29,753 bases of DNA from a virus. The notes below the pieces were generated by a model. The model was not told where the DNA came from. It made no database searches and was given only the letters and a program-made list of their open reading frames with translations. Numbering within the stretch: position 1 is the first letter of the stretch; every line of letters begins with the position of its first letter. This document shows positions 16,798-25,054 of the stretch, in pieces. The position numbers and the translations under genes were made by a program. Location of the stretch: IMG/VR virus record IMGVR_UViG_3300010885_048717, positions 1 through 29,753 of that record; one strand, given 5' to 3'.

Positions 16798-16837
16798 TCA
16801 AAAAGAAGAGGCCCACCACTTCTGTGGTGAGCCTCTC
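16798..16837 (-). terminator. Rho-independent terminator after the coat gene
   Basis: In the - strand transcript a 12-pair stem with one mismatch (right arm 16825-16837, left arm 16808-16820 on the + strand, four-base loop) is followed by TTCTTTTTGA. This is the clearest intrinsic terminator in the window. It lies between coat and connector genes and would lower expression of downstream tail genes relative to the coat. Confidence 0.85.
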
Positions 16838-16852
16838 TGCATTGGCGCGGCG

Positions 16853-16873
16853 AGGGGAAGACTTTTCCCCTCT
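16853..16873 (-). terminator. Second hairpin just after the coat stop codon
   Basis: GAGGGGAA (16853-16860) pairs perfectly with TTCCCCTC (16866-16873) around a five-base loop, seven bases past the coat stop. It lacks its own long U-tract, so it may protect the mRNA 3' end left by the neighbouring terminator. Confidence 0.55.
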
Positions 16874-16879
16874 GAAACT

Positions 16880-17776
16880 TTAGTCGAAGATGATCTTCTG
16901 GAGCGCGTCCGGGTTGCCCTTCGCAGAACCCACCAGCCAGTTGGCCGAGAGCTTGTGAAGACCAGCCGACCAGTCGTACCAGTAGCGCAGAGCGTACGAG
17001 AACTGGCTGTCCGGGTCGGTAACGATCGTCTGTTCGCCACCACCGGTGGTAGGAGCGGCAGGGACGCGGGTCACGACAACGAGGCCTTCCTTGCAGGAGA
17101 CGACACCATTGAGACCAGCTTCGATACCAGCGACATCGAAACCATTGTATTCGTAGAAATCGATACCGTGGATCATACCGAGGCGGTTGCCGCGGATGAC
17201 ATCGGAAGTACCGATGGAGAACGCCTGGGCGATCACCGGGTCAGAGATCAACTGCTGGTAGGCATCGGGGCTGATAAGAGCCGAGCGGCCTTCCTGGGGA
17301 AGGTTGGCCTTGGTAAGGCTCTTGGCGATATTGGAGACCGCGATACGGTTGAAGTTTGCCTGGGGGTCATTGAAACCATCAGCGAAGTCGCCGTCAACCT
17401 TGGTGAGAACCTGGTCGAAGAGGGACTTGACAACAGCGTTGGCCATCGGAGCCATAAAGAGGCGGCGAAGGCGTTCCAGGGAAAGCGTAGCGACTTCGTA
17501 GTCAGTAAACGCAATCGTGACGTGTTTTTGGTCAACCAGCGTCACAGGGACATCGGTCGAAACAGCATCCTGCTCGGCAAAACCGGTAGCGCGGTTGTAG
17601 TTAGCGGCCGTGAACTTTCCGGCGTAGCGGGTGTGAACCGTGGTACCGCGTTCAGCGACATAAGCGCCGAAATCGGTAACCGCGATCTTGGTGAGGGGCT
17701 GAAGCTGGGGAACAAGCGTCCGCAGAGACTCTTCGGCCACAAGCTGGAGGGTCAAGCCCCCGATAGCATTAGACAT
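16880..17776 (-). CDS. Major capsid (coat) protein, HK97-fold type
   Basis: This 298-aa protein follows the scaffold gene. Its early pattern (YVAERGTTVHTRYAGKF, then AEQDAVSTDVPVTLVDQKH) suits the strand-rich N-terminal and E-loop region of HK97-fold coat proteins, most reminiscent of the P22-like group. A helical spine follows (LERLRRLFMAPMANAVVKSLF), then an alpha/beta part with VVVTRVP and a final strand. It should form the icosahedral shell. Expression control fits a highly made protein: two hairpins, one a strong terminator, lie directly behind it. The ATG follows CTAACTAACTACTATG, with no Shine-Dalgarno. Confidence 0.8.
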   Translation of the reverse strand: MSNAIGGLTLQLVAEESLRTLVPQLQPLTKIAVTDFGAYVAERGTTVHTRYAGKFTAANYNRATGFAEQDAVSTDVPVTLVDQKHVTIAFTDYEVATLSLERLRRLFMAPMANAVVKSLFDQVLTKVDGDFADGFNDPQANFNRIAVSNIAKSLTKANLPQEGRSALISPDAYQQLISDPVIAQAFSIGTSDVIRGNRLGMIHGIDFYEYNGFDVAGIEAGLNGVVSCKEGLVVVTRVPAAPTTGGGEQTIVTDPDSQFSYALRYWYDWSAGLHKLSANWLVGSAKGNPDALQKIIFD

Positions 17777-17804
17777 AGTAGTTAGTTAGGTTTGAGGGTA
17801 AAAA

Positions 17805-18266
17805 TTAGCGGAGTCCAGAAGCGCGCAGGATAGAAGCGCGGTTTTTGGTATAGAACTCGGAGGCGGCCTTCGGATCCTTCTGGCGAAGGACAGCCCACTC
17901 CTGGGCGATCTCGTCATCAGTCTTGCCGGCTTCGGCAACGAGTGCGGGGGAAACTTCGACAGGCTCGACACCGACAGAGGCGGCAATCTTGGCGGCCTTC
18001 TTGGATGCGGTCTCAAAGGAAGCTTCAACGGCGGCCTTTTCCTTGATGGCCTTCTCGGCGGCGGCAACAGCCTCCGCGAGCTTGGCTTCGTTAGAGGCGA
18101 TCATAGCTTCAAAGTTAGCAAGCTTGGTAGCGACCTCGGAGAGCTCCGCTTCCTTGGAAGCAAGAACCTCGTTCAGTTTGGCAACCTGGGAGGCGTGCGC
18201 TTCAGCTTCGGCAGTCTTGCCGGTGAACGCTTCCTTGAGCTTCGTAAGGGTATCTTCGAGAGACAT
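17805..18266 (-). CDS. Putative capsid scaffolding protein (153 aa)
   Basis: This 153-aa protein is Ala/Glu/Lys-rich with a nearly continuous heptad pattern over residues about 20-100 (VAKLNEVLASKEAELSEVA), then a shorter C-terminal helical domain (EIAQEWAVLRQKDPKAASEF). Long coiled coils directly between a capsid protease and the coat gene are typical of scaffolds that guide shell assembly and are then digested. Unlike lambda Nu3, it is a separate gene and not nested in the protease gene. The short C-terminal domain would be the likely coat-binding part. Confidence 0.7.
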   Translation of the reverse strand: MSLEDTLTKLKEAFTGKTAEAEAHASQVAKLNEVLASKEAELSEVATKLANFEAMIASNEAKLAEAVAAAEKAIKEKAAVEASFETASKKAAKIAASVGVEPVEVSPALVAEAGKTDDEIAQEWAVLRQKDPKAASEFYTKNRASILRASGLR

Positions 18267-18298
18267 AGGGATTTGTTAGAGATAGCGTAGAGTCAAAG

Positions 18299-19111
18299 TT
18301 AGACCGCTTCAACGGCCTCATCCATAGAGCCATACAGGCCGGTGACCAGGCCGCGTGCGGCGGCCTTCTTGCCACTAAAGACCTGGCCTTCCATATCGGC
18401 ATCCTGGGCGAACATACGGACTCGCTTGACCGAAGCCTTAAACTCGGCGTGGGTCTCATTGACATCGTTCTGGAGAAGTTCGCGCTGTTTGTTAGTAAGG
18501 GTGGTTCCCTCGACTCCCATAGCCTTATATTCACCAGATTTGATCACTTCCATCTTGATGCCTTCGGCGGCATAAGCTTCCGAGAAATCGGCAAAGGCGA
18601 TATAAACACCAATAGCGCCGATATCGGCGCTCGGAGACGCGCAGAACCGCTTGGCCTGGGATCCGATGAAATAGGCGGCCGAACAGGCTTCGCTGTCGGT
18701 ATACGACATCGTATCCTTGGTCATCTTGAAGATCTGGTTGGCCAGCTCCGGTACGCCGGCGGTGGTGCCGCCAGGGGAGTTGATATCGAAGATCACATTC
18801 TCGATAGCAGGATCGGCTTCAGCCTGGGCTACATACTCGGAAATGTCATCTACATCACAAGCGCCACAAAGTTTCTCCAGGTCAGACAATCCCTTGCCGA
18901 TGACACCCTGGATGGGGATGATTGCCGTATTGCCGTGGATCTCCATTTGGCGAGGCTTACCAAACATAAGTTCCAGCATCTGGCGAACATCGGATGCCTT
19001 GGAGTCCAGGGTAAAGGTGACATCCTTGGTGCTCTCGATATATGCTTTGGCCTTGGTAGGTTCAAGCATCAGAGTGCGGCCGGTCTTGAGGGCTTTGATG
19101 AGATGGTTCAT
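18299..19111 (-). CDS. S49-family capsid maturation protease (SppA/gpC-like)
   Basis: This 270-aa protein matches the S49 peptidase core: an early strand AIIPIQGVIG (63-72), VIFDINSPGG (106-115) forming the oxyanion/substrate loop, ACSAAYFIGS (142-151) with the candidate nucleophile Ser144, and IKSGEYKAMG (190-199) with general-base Lys196. The 52-residue Ser-Lys spacing equals that of Bacillus SppA. It is expected to act inside the procapsid and digest scaffold and itself. It is shorter than lambda gpC because the scaffold is a separate gene. The leader just upstream is almost pure A/T with no Shine-Dalgarno. Confidence 0.85.
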   Translation of the reverse strand: MNHLIKALKTGRTLMLEPTKAKAYIESTKDVTFTLDSKASDVRQMLELMFGKPRQMEIHGNTAIIPIQGVIGKGLSDLEKLCGACDVDDISEYVAQAEADPAIENVIFDINSPGGTTAGVPELANQIFKMTKDTMSYTDSEACSAAYFIGSQAKRFCASPSADIGAIGVYIAFADFSEAYAAEGIKMEVIKSGEYKAMGVEGTTLTNKQRELLQNDVNETHAEFKASVKRVRMFAQDADMEGQVFSGKKAAARGLVTGLYGSMDEAVEAV

Positions 19112-19138
19112 TGTGGTATAAAAAATAAAAATAAGTAT

Positions 19139-20758
19139 TTAGTCCCCCATAGGGTCTTCAAAGGTATCGTCCTCGCTATCGAGCTTTTCGACCTCCTTCT
19201 TGGCCTTATTGGCTTCGCGCTGTTCATTTTCCTCGTCCTCGTCCATACCAGCATCGTCCTCGGCCTCTTCCGGTTCTTCGCCGGTGATATCGGCCAATGC
19301 TACATTGGTTGGTTTGAGAAGCATCCAAAGAGGCACATCGAACTCCTTGGCGGTGTCCTTATACATCTTGGCTTCAATGGCGCGGCGGCGAAGAAGTTCG
19401 GAGAAGTGTTCTCCTTCTTCCTGGCAGTTCTCACCGATGGTCTTGAGACCCATCTCGATGTCGGCGCGGTTCTGGGCGGCATCTCGGCCGGCATCGACCG
19501 TGACTCGCTTCGGGGTAGTCCAGATGACCTTCTCCCAGCCATCACAGCTGGGTAGCTCACCTCGCGCAATAGCATCTCCAATCACATAACCCCAGACAGG
19601 GGTTAGGAAACGGTTGATCATAACGGACTGAATATATTGGAACTTGCGGTCTGCCTTGGCAACGATGAGTCGCATAGCCGCACCGGAAGCCGCACCCGGA
19701 TCACAGATGAACTCATACGGAAGAACGCCCATAACGGAGTCACGCTGTAGGTGCTCCATAAATCCGTTGAAAGTCGGGTTTGGTCGGTTGGACTGGAAGG
19801 ACTCAAGCTTCTCACCAGGGGAGAGGGCCAGGATCTTGCCTCCGATAAAGGTGGAAGCTTCGTTCGGATCAGTAAGGCCATCGTTCACATCCTGTGGACG
19901 CATACCGAAAGCTTCAAAGTCAGACTGGGCTCCATCAAACTGGGCAGTCTCGCGCGAGATAGTTCGGGTGATGTCTCCGTTCATTTTCACCGCAAACTTT
20001 TCCAGAGAAATGATTTCCAGCATATCCACGATATTATTGATCGAGTGCTGGAGGGGGCTGTAGGCGCGAGCACCGGAAGCGACTTCCGGCTCATAGATGT
20101 GCATAATCGCCGGGGCTGGTACGCGCCGGCTGGAACCATCGGAACGGATGATATTGTACCAATCCGGCTTACCGTAAGGGCCAAAATGGATGCCGTCCAC
20201 CTCGTTGGGAGGAGGAGCTCCGCTCTGATTGCTTGAAACCCGGTGGGCTTCGATCATCTGTAGTTTTGGTTCTTTGGAACCATCACGCGTCTTGATGACA
20301 AAGATCTCGCCGTCACGATACATCAGACGAGGAATAATCTTCTGGATCTCGTAGAAATTGAAGCGACCGGTAATGTCGCAAGGGTTGCGCGCCCAGGTAT
20401 CAAAGTATTCTTCATACTTGTGATCCATAGCGGCATTGCCGGTGCGAGCCTGGGCTCGGATACCATTGCCTACCGTGTAGAGGGTGACATCTGACAGGAT
20501 CTGACGGATGATGCCGGCGTTCAGCTCCATCCAGCGCATCTTGCGCGTGGTCTCCAGACGGTCGAAGACCGTCATCGTCTTCTTGAAGTCGGTCGGCCAG
20601 GAAGACCAGATCCAGGAACGCTTATTGGAGAACTTGGCGCTCTCGAAATTAGAGAAGATACCGGGGCCGCCGGTAGCTTTCTTCTTCAGTTTAGGATCAG
20701 CTCCTGCACCCTTCTTTGAGGGAATACTGGAAGCTTTCTTGATTTTTTTGCGCGCCAT
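19139..20758 (-). CDS. Portal protein (lambda gpB-like)
   Basis: This 539-aa protein is close in length to lambda gpB (533 aa). It has the family's helical entry region (LETTRKMRWMELNAGIIRQIL), an aromatic motif YFDTWARNP, a central segment with PAPAIMHIYEPEVASGARAYSP, and GVLPYEFICDPGAASGAAMRL near the middle. The last 60 residues are strongly acidic and likely disordered. The portal ring is the vertex through which DNA enters and leaves, and it contacts terminase and connector. It lies between the gpW-like joiner and the protease, as in lambda. Confidence 0.9.
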   Translation of the reverse strand: MARKKIKKASSIPSKKGAGADPKLKKKATGGPGIFSNFESAKFSNKRSWIWSSWPTDFKKTMTVFDRLETTRKMRWMELNAGIIRQILSDVTLYTVGNGIRAQARTGNAAMDHKYEEYFDTWARNPCDITGRFNFYEIQKIIPRLMYRDGEIFVIKTRDGSKEPKLQMIEAHRVSSNQSGAPPPNEVDGIHFGPYGKPDWYNIIRSDGSSRRVPAPAIMHIYEPEVASGARAYSPLQHSINNIVDMLEIISLEKFAVKMNGDITRTISRETAQFDGAQSDFEAFGMRPQDVNDGLTDPNEASTFIGGKILALSPGEKLESFQSNRPNPTFNGFMEHLQRDSVMGVLPYEFICDPGAASGAAMRLIVAKADRKFQYIQSVMINRFLTPVWGYVIGDAIARGELPSCDGWEKVIWTTPKRVTVDAGRDAAQNRADIEMGLKTIGENCQEEGEHFSELLRRRAIEAKMYKDTAKEFDVPLWMLLKPTNVALADITGEEPEEAEDDAGMDEDEENEQREANKAKKEVEKLDSEDDTFEDPMGD

Positions 20759-20764
20759 AATGCT

Positions 20765-21007
20765 TTAAAGGCCTCGGAAGTTGTTGAGCATATTGCCAAC
20801 ACGGACACGGTCGATGCCGCCGTAGACTTCTGGGAGCTTGATCTGGAGGGCGTAGCGGCACTCCAGGAGAATGGTGGGAGGATCAATCGGCCAGTCCTTG
20901 CGGATGTCGGTTCCGGAGTCCTTATATTCCATAATCGTCTTACCTTCAGTAACAAGTGAGATGGCCTTCGCTCGGACTGCTTCAATCTCGGCCACAGTAA
21001 GGGTCAT
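20765..21007 (-). CDS. gpW-like head-tail joining protein (80 aa)
   Basis: The 80-residue product reads VAEIEAVRAKAISLVTEGKT, then IMEYKDSGTDIRK, then a second helix ILLECRYALQIKL. That helix, beta-hairpin, helix layout is the gpW fold. Lambda gpW is 68 residues and sits between terminase and portal genes, exactly as here; it plugs the portal after packaging. I chose the ATG at 21007 because AAGGG lies eight bases upstream; an upstream in-frame ATG at 21055 would add 16 residues with no family support. The gap to the terminase gene (21056-21149) shows nothing clear. Confidence 0.7.
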   Translation of the reverse strand: MTLTVAEIEAVRAKAISLVTEGKTIMEYKDSGTDIRKDWPIDPPTILLECRYALQIKLPEVYGGIDRVRVGNMLNNFRGL

Positions 21008-21149
21008 AAAAATGCCCTTGGGAGAGGTAGACCCACGATAATGCACAAATGCCATAACAATTAGCGAATAGTCAAAGGTGGGCCTGTCACCCTCCCAACA
21101 ACACGCATCGAGAGCCACCCAATACGAAAAAAGAGGGCAACAGGCTTAA

Positions 21150-23003
21150 TCATAAGCTCGTCTTCTCTTCGGGTTTGTCAACAGGCTTTTCGTCAGCGTT
21201 CTTATTCTTACCTCGGCCGACCAGCTTGGCCATCAAGGCGGGGAGCATCCCGATGACCTCACAGTCCCATAGGTGGTTGGCTCGCTCCCCGATCTGGAGC
21301 CAGATCGGCTTGCCGGCATCGGTTCGGGTACGGTGCTCTGACTGCATCTGCTTCCGGTACTCTTCGCCGGCATCCTGTGGGTAGGTGTGTAGGCCAGCCC
21401 TCCGGAGGCGGGTGATCGAGTCTTTGAGCACCAGGTTGGAGAACATAAACATACGGCAGGACTGCTTGCCAACCTGTACGACCTTGGCCGGCGAATAGGG
21501 TCGGTAGGCAATCTTCATCCCATATGGGGTTGAGACCTTCCAGGGGAACTCATTGTTACCAGACCCCTTGGTAGCGTTCCATCCGTGGGCGGCGCAGTTA
21601 CGATAAACTTCGTCCATATTAGGGCCGTCACCGGAGTCCACAAACACAAAGGTGTCCGGCACACCCCATCGGCGCTGTTCGTTGCGTACATCTTCCCAGG
21701 AGTCCAGATACCCCCACCAGACCAGGCGGGAGCGACCTTCAACGCTCCAGGAGCGTACAACACCGTAGAAGCCCTTTCGTTGCACATCGACCGCCAGGAA
21801 GCGGAGACGGTTGAACATCGGCTTGGTGCGATCCTCTTCGGTAAACGGAGGGGGACAAAGCTTTCCGTTAAAGTTGGCGGCTTCGTCAGACCATTCCTCT
21901 CCCATCAGATATCCGCTGGGCAGGACTTCGCCGCCGTTATCATCGGGGTCATCAGACCAAGGCAAGGCCAGGCGCTTTTGTTTGAAATCCTTTCGCTTCG
22001 ACTCTTCTCCGTGATCATCGAAAGATTGAGATGCCTCAATACATTCAACGGCCAGATCTCCCCAAGATAGCCCCCAAAGCATTGCCAAGGAATTAAAATG
22101 AAACCCACGCCGGCCCTTTGGTGCGTTCAGATTGATAGGCACATATTCGGCCTCCTTCGACATCTCCGCTCGGACGCTATTACGGTCAAGATAGATGTGC
22201 TTGCAATGCTTGCACTCGTAGGTCGTACCGGAACGAACCTTGTCCAGATCCCAACCATTGGCGGTCTTGGCTTCTGCTGGGTACTTGATCTGCACCCATT
22301 CAAAAACCTGGCGGGTACCGCAAGAAACGCATTTGAACGACCATTCAGATCGGTCTGTGGAATTAAATAAATCGGTGAACTCATCACCCTCCACGCCCCC
22401 CTGTGACACGAACACGGACTTGCCTTGCCAGGTGAACGCCGTGCGGCGAGCCAGGGCTTGCTTGAGGTGACCTTTAGGCCATTGCCAGCACTCGTCTCCA
22501 CCCAGGAAACGGATGGATCGGCGCTGGAGGTTACGCTCGTTGTTCGCGCCGAGCACCCAGGTCACATTGCGTTCAAACTGTGTCGTGTGCCACTTGCTAC
22601 GCTCGGCCTGGGAAAGCCGGTCGCGCGTGGGGGGCGTGTTCTCCCACAAAGGTCGGAGGCGGGTCTGTTGCCAGTCCTGCGCGTTTAAGTCCACATCCTG
22701 GAGCAGTAGCATAGGGCCTGGTGTGCGCGAAGGCACGAAGGCCGACCACAGCTCTAAAACCATCGACTTACCGGACTGGACATTGCCCATCACCACGATC
22801 GTCTCGACCTCCGGATCCTGTAGCGCGCGGAGGATGGGAGCGAGATATGGGGTTGACTCTATGCGGAACGGCCCCGGTTGTGGGGAGTAAGGCACATTCT
22901 TGATGTTCTTCTCCAACCAGTCGATGATGTCTCCGTCCGGGTCTGGCGCAAGCAGACTCCGGAGGGCGGCTTCAAATAGGATCTCCGTCTTGCTGGATTT
23001 CAT
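21150..23003 (-). CDS. Terminase large subunit (GpA family)
   Basis: This 617-aa protein is close to lambda gpA in length (641 aa). The ATPase half carries a Walker-A-like GNVQSGKS (73-80) and Walker B FLGGDE (166-171). A zinc-ribbon-like pair CVSC (225-228) and CKHC (264-267) is typical of the GpA family. The nuclease half shows FLAVDVQ (402-408) and FVFVDSGDG (452-460), whose Asp residues should bind metal. It drives DNA into the procapsid and cuts the concatemer. GpA-type terminases often make cohesive ends, so a cos site may exist outside this window. The start overlaps the small subunit gene by 32 bases. Confidence 0.92.
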   Translation of the reverse strand: MKSSKTEILFEAALRSLLAPDPDGDIIDWLEKNIKNVPYSPQPGPFRIESTPYLAPILRALQDPEVETIVVMGNVQSGKSMVLELWSAFVPSRTPGPMLLLQDVDLNAQDWQQTRLRPLWENTPPTRDRLSQAERSKWHTTQFERNVTWVLGANNERNLQRRSIRFLGGDECWQWPKGHLKQALARRTAFTWQGKSVFVSQGGVEGDEFTDLFNSTDRSEWSFKCVSCGTRQVFEWVQIKYPAEAKTANGWDLDKVRSGTTYECKHCKHIYLDRNSVRAEMSKEAEYVPINLNAPKGRRGFHFNSLAMLWGLSWGDLAVECIEASQSFDDHGEESKRKDFKQKRLALPWSDDPDDNGGEVLPSGYLMGEEWSDEAANFNGKLCPPPFTEEDRTKPMFNRLRFLAVDVQRKGFYGVVRSWSVEGRSRLVWWGYLDSWEDVRNEQRRWGVPDTFVFVDSGDGPNMDEVYRNCAAHGWNATKGSGNNEFPWKVSTPYGMKIAYRPYSPAKVVQVGKQSCRMFMFSNLVLKDSITRLRRAGLHTYPQDAGEEYRKQMQSEHRTRTDAGKPIWLQIGERANHLWDCEVIGMLPALMAKLVGRGKNKNADEKPVDKPEEKTSL

Positions 23004-23628
23004 CGGCTTGCGGATTTACTGTGTCCTCCTTGATCACCTCAATCGTAATAACCTCCTGGACTGCTTCCTGTGCTTCTTCGGCCTGGTTGGACAATCGCTG
23101 AAGGATGCGGGTCACTTCTAGCTCGATTGCCTTCATCGCCGTGCCTGGGGAGTCCGGATTTGCTTTGACGGCCAGCTTGGTCGGTAGCTGGGAAAGCTCG
23201 TTGCGGATTGATAGCAGAACCTTGCCGAAGCGGTCGATGGCGGTCTGGGTCTTGATATACTCCTTGGCAGAGATACCGCGCGCGTGGAGTTCCTTTTCCA
23301 GGGCTACCAGCGTCTTGACCAGCTTGTCGTAGGTGGCATAGCTCTTGGACTGGTTGGGCGATTGCTCGTCCAGATCCCGCATATACTGACGATAGGCCAA
23401 CGCCTTGAGTTCCCGGTGCTGTTCGACCAGCTGGGAGAAATCCTTGTCCTCTTCGTTGGTTTCGGAATTAAAAGAAACGGAATTATCGGTTCGCCGGTGG
23501 GCGCGTGAATTGTACCAGGCTTCGGCCGACTCGATGGAGTCGGTCGGCATACCCTGGTTGATGAAGCCGTTGATGGCTTGACGAGAGATGCCCAGGCGCT
23601 CGGCAATGTCAACCGGTCGGACGCTCAT
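22972..23628 (-). CDS. Terminase small subunit (Nu1-like)
   Basis: This 218-aa protein begins with a winged-helix/helix-turn-helix segment (VDIAERLGISRQAINGFINQG), as in Nu1-type small terminases that bind the packaging site. Long helices rich in Glu, Gln and Lys follow (about 80-200), likely for assembly and contact with the large subunit, then a short acidic tail. It lies directly upstream of the large subunit gene and overlaps it; its own start overlaps the previous stop as ATGA. The role is supported by both motif and position. Confidence 0.8.
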   Translation of the reverse strand: MSVRPVDIAERLGISRQAINGFINQGMPTDSIESAEAWYNSRAHRRTDNSVSFNSETNEEDKDFSQLVEQHRELKALAYRQYMRDLDEQSPNQSKSYATYDKLVKTLVALEKELHARGISAKEYIKTQTAIDRFGKVLLSIRNELSQLPTKLAVKANPDSPGTAMKAIELEVTRILQRLSNQAEEAQEAVQEVITIEVIKEDTVNPQADEIQQDGDPI

Positions 23629-24107
23629 TTCTTCTTGCGCGCATTGGAATACGCTTTGCAGAGTTTCTCGGATCGCATATAAACGCTTGGTTCCAAGCCG
23701 ATGCGCTTCTGGATATACTTCACGCGCCAGGAGATCATCGCCTTGGAGGTGTCGTGTCGTTTGGCAAGCTCGCCCATCGACTTGTAGCCAGGCACGCCAA
23801 GAGCCATCTTCATACAGTCGGCGTGGAGCTTCACTTCCGGTGAGCGGGAACAGTCAAAAGCGTCTATGACCCTGGCCACCACGCTGACCATAAGGTCGTG
23901 CATTGGGCTTTGTTCTTCCACGGCCTGGCGCGCGGCGTGTTTCTCGATCCACCACTCGTTGGTGATATACCGGTTCGGGCCTTGGGGTGGATCCGGATTG
24001 GTAGGGTTATCCAGGTTCACGCCATTGCCCTTCAGCTTCAGTTTCTCTTCCGGGGAAAGCCCAGCTAAAAAAGAAACCCATACTTCCTCCAGGGTGCGGG
24101 GCTTCAT
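23625..24107 (-). CDS. Helix-turn-helix protein, putative late regulator (160 aa)
   Basis: This 160-aa protein ends in a clear helix-turn-helix-like region, GELAKRHDTSKAMISWRVKYIQ (about 112-133), followed by a basic tail KKK. The arrangement resembles sigma-factor region 4 or a small-terminase-type DNA binder. The first half is Pro- and Trp-rich (NRYITNEWWIEKHAARQA). Genes on both sides are joined through ATGA overlaps, so it is made with the terminase. It may control late transcription or help recognise the packaging site. No named family is recognised. Confidence 0.55.
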   Translation of the reverse strand: MKPRTLEEVWVSFLAGLSPEEKLKLKGNGVNLDNPTNPDPPQGPNRYITNEWWIEKHAARQAVEEQSPMHDLMVSVVARVIDAFDCSRSPEVKLHADCMKMALGVPGYKSMGELAKRHDTSKAMISWRVKYIQKRIGLEPSVYMRSEKLCKAYSNARKKK

Positions 24108-24310
24108 CGATCTCGTAAATCCTTCAGCTGGACGATAGTGTTGGCGATAGTTCGCGCATCTTCGATCATACCGTCCAGGAGATCGCGGCTGTGCTCATCA
24201 TTGCGTTCGGCGTGATAGGCCAGGCCGGAGTGGATGAGCTTACCTACGATGACCGAAAGCTTCTCGATGCTTGCATCAAATTGCTCCTTCTCTGTTTCGG
24301 TCAAAGCCAC
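24104..24310 (-). CDS. Small helical hypothetical protein (68 aa, GTG start)
   Basis: This is a 68-residue protein of two or three amphipathic helices (DASIEKLSVIVGKLIHSGL, then DGMIEDARTIANTIVQL), slightly acidic and without Cys. It starts with GTG, since no in-frame ATG exists upstream; a clear Shine-Dalgarno is absent. Its stop overlaps the next gene as ATGA. Family and function are unknown. Size and helical content suit an anti-host, anti-repressor or assembly-factor role, but nothing in the sequence selects one. Confidence 0.55.
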   Translation of the reverse strand: MALTETEKEQFDASIEKLSVIVGKLIHSGLAYHAERNDEHSRDLLDGMIEDARTIANTIVQLKDLRDR

Positions 24311-24346
24311 TATGCCAAAGTTCTTATCCTTGGCAAGTGACAGTTG

Positions 24347-24709
24347 TCAAGGGGCAATCTCTCCTCGGTAGTCGATGAGGTAATCGCCATCCGGCTGACG
24401 AAGGAATAGGCCGGCCTTGATACAGCTCCGGGTAAGCGACCAGGCCTTGGTCGTATTGAGATCCTCGCCGTACACCTCGTTCCAGTTCTCGGCTACCTGG
24501 TCGCGGAGCACCGATGCGCTCATCGCCCTGGCCGGCAGGAGGTGGACGATCGCCCGGACGGAGCTGACGCGCTCGGCGGCCTTCTGGATCTTGGCTCGGT
24601 TGAGCGCATCCAGGTGGTTGACCATCGTGTCGCGCTTCTCGCGCCAGATCTTGCGCCAGTAGCTGGCAAAGTGGGGGCGGCGGTTCTGTGGCTGTTTGGG
24701 TTGTTTCAT
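24347..24709 (-). CDS. Hypothetical protein with possible winged-helix domain (120 aa)
   Basis: This is the first gene of the late unit. The basic N-terminus (KQPKQPQNRRPHFASYWRKIWREKR) is followed by a helix-rich part and a pattern that could be a small winged helix (LRDQVAENWNEVYGEDLNTTKAWSLTRSCIKAGLFLRQPDGDYLIDY). A recognition-like helix sits before a hydrophobic strand and a terminal wing. It might be a DNA-binding regulator of its own promoter, about 100 bases upstream. The ATG at 24709 is preferred over a longer frame whose extra 59 residues run back through the promoter region. No Shine-Dalgarno is present. Confidence 0.55.
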   Translation of the reverse strand: MKQPKQPQNRRPHFASYWRKIWREKRDTMVNHLDALNRAKIQKAAERVSSVRAIVHLLPARAMSASVLRDQVAENWNEVYGEDLNTTKAWSLTRSCIKAGLFLRQPDGDYLIDYRGEIAP

Positions 24710-24812
24710 CGTGAGGGGGTGAGGGGAGAAGAGAAAGGAACTCCTTTTCGTAGCCACCGTAGGTAGGCGTAGAGAAAAGGGGAAGGGCGATAGCCCGACC
24801 TTTCTCACATTT

Positions 24813-24840
24813 ACTATATAAGGCGTTAGCCTTATGTAAA
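24813..24840 (-). promoter_or_regulatory. Putative late-operon promoter with internal operator palindrome
   Basis: Reading the - strand, TTTACA (complement of 24835-24840) is separated by 16 bases from TATAGT (complement of 24813-24818), each five of six to the sigma70 consensus. The spacer is almost entirely a perfect palindrome, ATAAGGC-GTTA-GCCTTAT (24818-24835), which would be an ideal operator. Transcription would run left into the 120-aa gene and the whole late unit. Other bacterial lineages use different boxes, so the promoter call is moderate; the palindrome itself is certain. Confidence 0.45.
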
Positions 24841-24875
24841 TGTATGTAAGGATATCTGGTTTTCTATATGCTCGG

Positions 24876-24896
24876 ATATATGTCAATCACATATAT
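24876..24896. repeat. AT-rich inverted repeat
   Basis: ATATATG (24876-24882) and CATATAT (24890-24896) are perfect inverted copies around seven bases. They lie in the most AT-rich part of the window, just upstream of the putative late promoter, and could be a second protein-binding site or part of an unwinding element. Confidence 0.55.
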
Positions 24897-25054
24897 TGGC
24901 CGTATATCAAAACATCAATTTTAACACTTTACCCCCGGAAAAATAGCGAGGTGCGTTTTTCCAACCGCTCCCCGGTTCCGGGGGGTCAAATAGATTTCTT
25001 CCGGGGGGAGGCCGGCCTGGGTAATTCGCGCTTTTTCCTCGTTTTTCGCGGTCG

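Noticed and set aside
18449-19555. 368-aa + strand frame
   Set aside because: Antisense to the protease and portal genes, both clearly recognised.
24820-24900. tRNA gene in the palindromic AT-rich part
   Set aside because: The stems do not form a cloverleaf, and no T-loop consensus is present.
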